In this document: positions 62,501 to 64,000 of the stretch, one piece after another | How positions within the stretch are numbered: position 1 is the first letter of the stretch | Layout: each line of letters opens with the position of its first letter | NCBI GenBank assembly: GCA_964417935.1 | Contig: CAYQKF010000009.1 | Location: 7,595 to 71,594, forward strand | Reading direction: 5' to 3' | DNA: 64,000 nt | DNA from: NIOZ-UU13 sp964417935 | Lineage (GTDB): Bacteria; Planctomycetota; Phycisphaerae; Sedimentisphaerales; Anaerobacaceae | Notes under the pieces: model-generated | What the model was told of the DNA's origin: nothing | Databases searched by the model: none | Seen by the model: only the letters and a program-made list of their open reading frames with translations | Program-made: the position numbers and the translations under genes

Positions 62501-63720
62501 AGCTCCTTAAAGCACGTTTACTTTTCGACGAAGGAACGGCTCCGGCTCTCGAAGATGCTGCGCGGATTCTTCAAAAGATGACCGAAGACCACCCTGATAT
62601 TAACCAGGCTTGGGTGCTGCTGGCAGAAATATTGCTGAGGCAGGGACAGCATGGAAAAGCTATGGATACTGCTTTTCGGGGTCTTGTTCATAAACCCAAC
62701 GATAGGACATTGCTGCTTATGAAAGCCCGCGCAGAAGCAGTACGGTCACCGCTCCTGGCAATTCCTACTCTTAAGATGCTGCTGGAACTGGATCCAAATG
62801 ATGTTGATGCTATAGTGTTCCTGGCCAGTACTTATACCGCAGTGGATGAACCAGGAAAGGCCGTAAGTCTTCTCAAGACACAATTAGTCTCCCAGAGCGG
62901 TACACCTAACGAGCGGAGGATAAATATCGCACTTGCCGTAGCGTTATACAAAAACGGCAACAAGGCAGATGCTCAAAAGGAATTTGATGCTCTGCTTCAG
63001 TCTGAACCAAATGACCCGGCTCCATTATTAGCTCAAGCCCAACTGCTCAAAGACGACAAGCTATGGAGCCGGCTAAACCAGATGGTCATCGATTGGTACC
63101 AAAAGCACCCGAAAGACAATCGTACGCCCATCGCTATTGCTAATGATTTAAGAGCAGTTGAGGACAGCCAGGCTAATAAAACAGCCGAAGATATACTTCA
63201 GATGATACTGAAAAATGACCCTGATTGCACCGAAGCTATAAGTGTCCTTGCCGTGTTGCTGGGGATGACCAGCCGTTCTGCAGAATCAGCCATACTTTAC
63301 CAGCGGCTTCTGACACTTCAGCCTGACAATCTAATCGCCATTAATAATCTTACTTGGGTAATGTGCGAAGAGCAAGGCAAGTTCAAACAGGCGCTTGAGC
63401 TTGCTCAGAGGGGACTGAAGATAGCACCGAACTATATTGACCTTATCGATACTCGCGGCGTCGTGTATTACCGACTGGGCGAACTCGAAAAAGCCATTCA
63501 GGATTTTACTAAGTGTATCAGGCTCTATCCGAGTACAGCACGAGCGGCCGCCGCTTCACGTTTTCATTTAGCAAGAGCTTATGCCGAATTCGGACAAAGG
63601 GCCGAGGCAATTAAACACTTGAACCAGGCCTTGGACCTGAACAACCGAATCGGCGGTTTATCAACCGCAGAGCTGGCTGAGGCACAGCATCTGCTTGAGC
63701 AGTTACAGGAGGGTAATTGA
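59539..63720 (+). CDS. Giant membrane-anchored TPR protein
   Basis: A 1393-residue protein made almost wholly of tetratricopeptide repeats, roughly thirty of them, with the A-x-x-x-G/Y pattern (for example QGLVLGNKAYEEQRWEQAAR and AIENFEHAAAIEPANIGVWM). A single N-terminal helix (KLAIVLVIGLGVLGVTAFGL, about 9-28) anchors it with the repeats outside the cytosol. Start ATG 59539 follows AAAGG; the frame runs back to 59401 through a repeat. It resembles, in size and place, the long TPR proteins (PrsT-like) of exosortase/PEP-CTERM EPS loci, and may scaffold the export machinery. It lacks a lipoprotein Cys. It is followed closely by a LuxR-type regulator gene. Confidence 0.85.
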   Translation: MPRRYFNWKLAIVLVIGLGVLGVTAFGLRRLQRANRAEQGLVLGNKAYEEQRWEQAARNLGSYLTVVQDDVPALLKYADAQLKIRPTKRGNVQQAVAAYRTVLRVEKDNSEAAMRLTEVYLMMGMPGEAELIAGRHLEANQDPKLRTMLALALAGQRKFSKAAAELKTICAEHPEQISAYEALGQLIEQRPEDLPEPPARWFDEAVQNNPSSALAYIVRAGFHRRSKDDTKALADLAQAEQQDLSELAVRLRLASEFINANILDKAEEHLTVVQETTPSDQGLWQTWAQLALKSQSQEKMLKIAETGLKELSSQPWDFMPIATELFIRCGQLDRAADCISKMNQKDVSPVTVTFLEGLVAAERGQLFEAVKYWQESMELGNKSTQVRLALASALSRLGNTQSALGHLRTLVSERPNFFAGRLALARLLAQTGNWAEAAEHAATARELEPENPDPALLHLQARMQLLAASSTRQGRTNTQMLQDIEEQLSALEQATSATPDGKLLQFQLAMQQRNFAEAQALVTQMKKEYASQVRIDMAEVELLAAQDRIDEAISMLNEAIEEFPQAVEPVRYLAVLLARQDKREKCELILKEALEHIEEPLAQRNLCFLLAYLYSQWGQQEKTYEVFTSLADKFPGDVPIKRQLLRCQQVIEAPEEAQQLVNDIKSLEGEDGWQWRYEQARVWFAADDFKNRYPQIVSLLQKNLLANPGDQASRMLLAAAYERAGELQLAISTCREALSRSPDDLRIIIPTVTVFYNAKEYEEAEKILKRASEQKLYHPQLQQLQLQSYLRRGELSSATDVLQDFLNNDPNNQAVCLSLALLKMQQDKFDEATELLATLKTQEPNSLPVAAAQIQLNIRQNKPVEALKLCDDIVSNLNSASAYVLRARTYASLGQADKAIENFEHAAAIEPANIGVWMARSDFYLSVGRADKAIADVRQALLLASDNVQIQKRAISLFLVSGNPDTVREGKTILDEALKSNPEDSELQLLKARLLFDEGTAPALEDAARILQKMTEDHPDINQAWVLLAEILLRQGQHGKAMDTAFRGLVHKPNDRTLLLMKARAEAVRSPLLAIPTLKMLLELDPNDVDAIVFLASTYTAVDEPGKAVSLLKTQLVSQSGTPNERRINIALAVALYKNGNKADAQKEFDALLQSEPNDPAPLLAQAQLLKDDKLWSRLNQMVIDWYQKHPKDNRTPIAIANDLRAVEDSQANKTAEDILQMILKNDPDCTEAISVLAVLLGMTSRSAESAILYQRLLTLQPDNLIAINNLTWVMCEEQGKFKQALELAQRGLKIAPNYIDLIDTRGVVYYRLGELEKAIQDFTKCIRLYPSTARAAAASRFHLARAYAEFGQRAEAIKHLNQALDLNNRIGGLSTAELAEAQHLLEQLQEGN

Positions 63721-63722
63721 CC

Positions 63723-64000
63723 ATGCCTGGATTACCAAATTCACCAATTGAAACTTTCAGTAATGGTGATTCCCACGACAAACACCCCGACACTATATTG
63801 CTTGACAAAAAGGAATGGTCATATGTGCAAAGGCGTTATAGCTTAACACCTCGTGAGTGCCAGATAGCAGAGTTGATCTGCCAGGGTCTGCACAATAGTA
63901 ACATAGCTAAGTTTCTGCGCATAAGCCCCGGTACGGTAAAAACTCACACAAGAAATATTTATCGAAAGGCCCGCGTCAAAAGCAAAATCGCAATGCTCCT
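63723..64000 (+). CDS. LuxR-type HTH regulator, N-terminal part
   Basis: Begins 2 nt after the TPR gene stop; GGAGGG 9 nt upstream decides the start. After a 45-residue lead without a receiver domain it reads SLTPRECQIAELICQGLHN, then NIAKFLRISPGTVKTHTRNI and YRKARVKSKIAM, a complete LuxR/GerE helix-turn-helix. The window ends before the stop. The lack of a receiver or ligand domain suggests a small, single-domain regulator, possibly for this polysaccharide locus. Confidence 0.85.
   Translation, partial: MPGLPNSPIETFSNGDSHDKHPDTILLDKKEWSYVQRRYSLTPRECQIAELICQGLHNSNIAKFLRISPGTVKTHTRNIYRKARVKSKIAML

Noticed and set aside
1..64000. tRNA, rRNA or riboswitch genes
   Set aside because: I looked for cloverleaf tRNA ends with the GTTCGAATC-type T-arm and for rRNA or common riboswitch cores and saw none that hold up. 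The short GGTCGAATCCTTCC near 15470 lacks the remaining arms.

Overview
The window looks like a piece of a planctomycete chromosome, probably Phycisphaerae/Sedimentisphaerales-like. This is inference from the mix of a Tat-exported sulfatase-fold enzyme, a large acetyl-xylan-esterase-like hydrolase, an exosortase/CTERM system, and dispersed intergenic repeats that translate into Lys-Asn-Lys-Pro-Asn-rich peptides. No rRNA, tRNA, CRISPR array or intact transposase was found.

Region 1 (1-9.2 kb) is mostly housekeeping: the tail of a low-molecular-weight tyrosine phosphatase, rpiB, a Tat sulfatase-fold hydrolase with Thr where the catalytic Cys should be, accA, then a coupled tyrA-purL-purQ run in which PurL carries two PurS-like domains, and a STAS protein. 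Region 2 (9.3-17.6 kb) is a minus-strand set (Nramp-related transporter, SDR, DHDPS-like aldolase, large secreted esterase) that looks like a catabolic operon, then an NhaC-type antiporter and a small membrane protein on the plus strand.

Region 3 (17.6-27.3 kb) is accessory and repeat-rich. It holds a tiny Cys/His protein, a protein of four tandem W-S-x-x-E helix-turn-helix repeats, and an AT-rich 882-residue P-loop (STAND-like) NTPase between two 76-bp direct repeats, a candidate defence gene. A palindrome-rich gene-free stretch follows, then an XPB helicase/Bax1 (DUF790) nuclease pair split by an MNT/HEPN cassette. The HEPN gene has an amber codon, and a relic of the Bax1 start is still visible at the end of the helicase gene. 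A broken winged-helix gene follows.

Region 4 (27.3-64 kb) is an exosortase-linked exopolysaccharide locus. A giant multidomain surface protein with a Gly-rich Cys-containing C-terminal anchor is transcribed away from the locus. A consensus-like promoter at 33176-33205 precedes epsI, a flippase, a sulfotransferase, several glycosyltransferases, a polymerase, an Alg14/Alg13-type pair and methyltransferases. Next comes a CDP-sugar block (rfbF, rfbG, a ThDP enzyme, an HpcH/HpaI-type aldolase) and an acyltransferase. The locus ends with an exosortase, a BY-kinase, a polyprenyl-phosphate sugar transferase, a giant TPR protein and the start of a LuxR-type regulator.

The most unusual observation is that the exosortase and the initiating sugar transferase, which flank the BY-kinase gene, both carry an N-terminal degenerate nucleotidyltransferase-like domain plus a hexapeptide beta-helix. 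This suggests a shared cytosolic sensing or docking module linking glycan initiation with protein sorting. The locus thus contains the parts needed to build, flip, polymerise and length-control a glycan, and an exosortase to process tagged surface proteins such as the giant protein next door.
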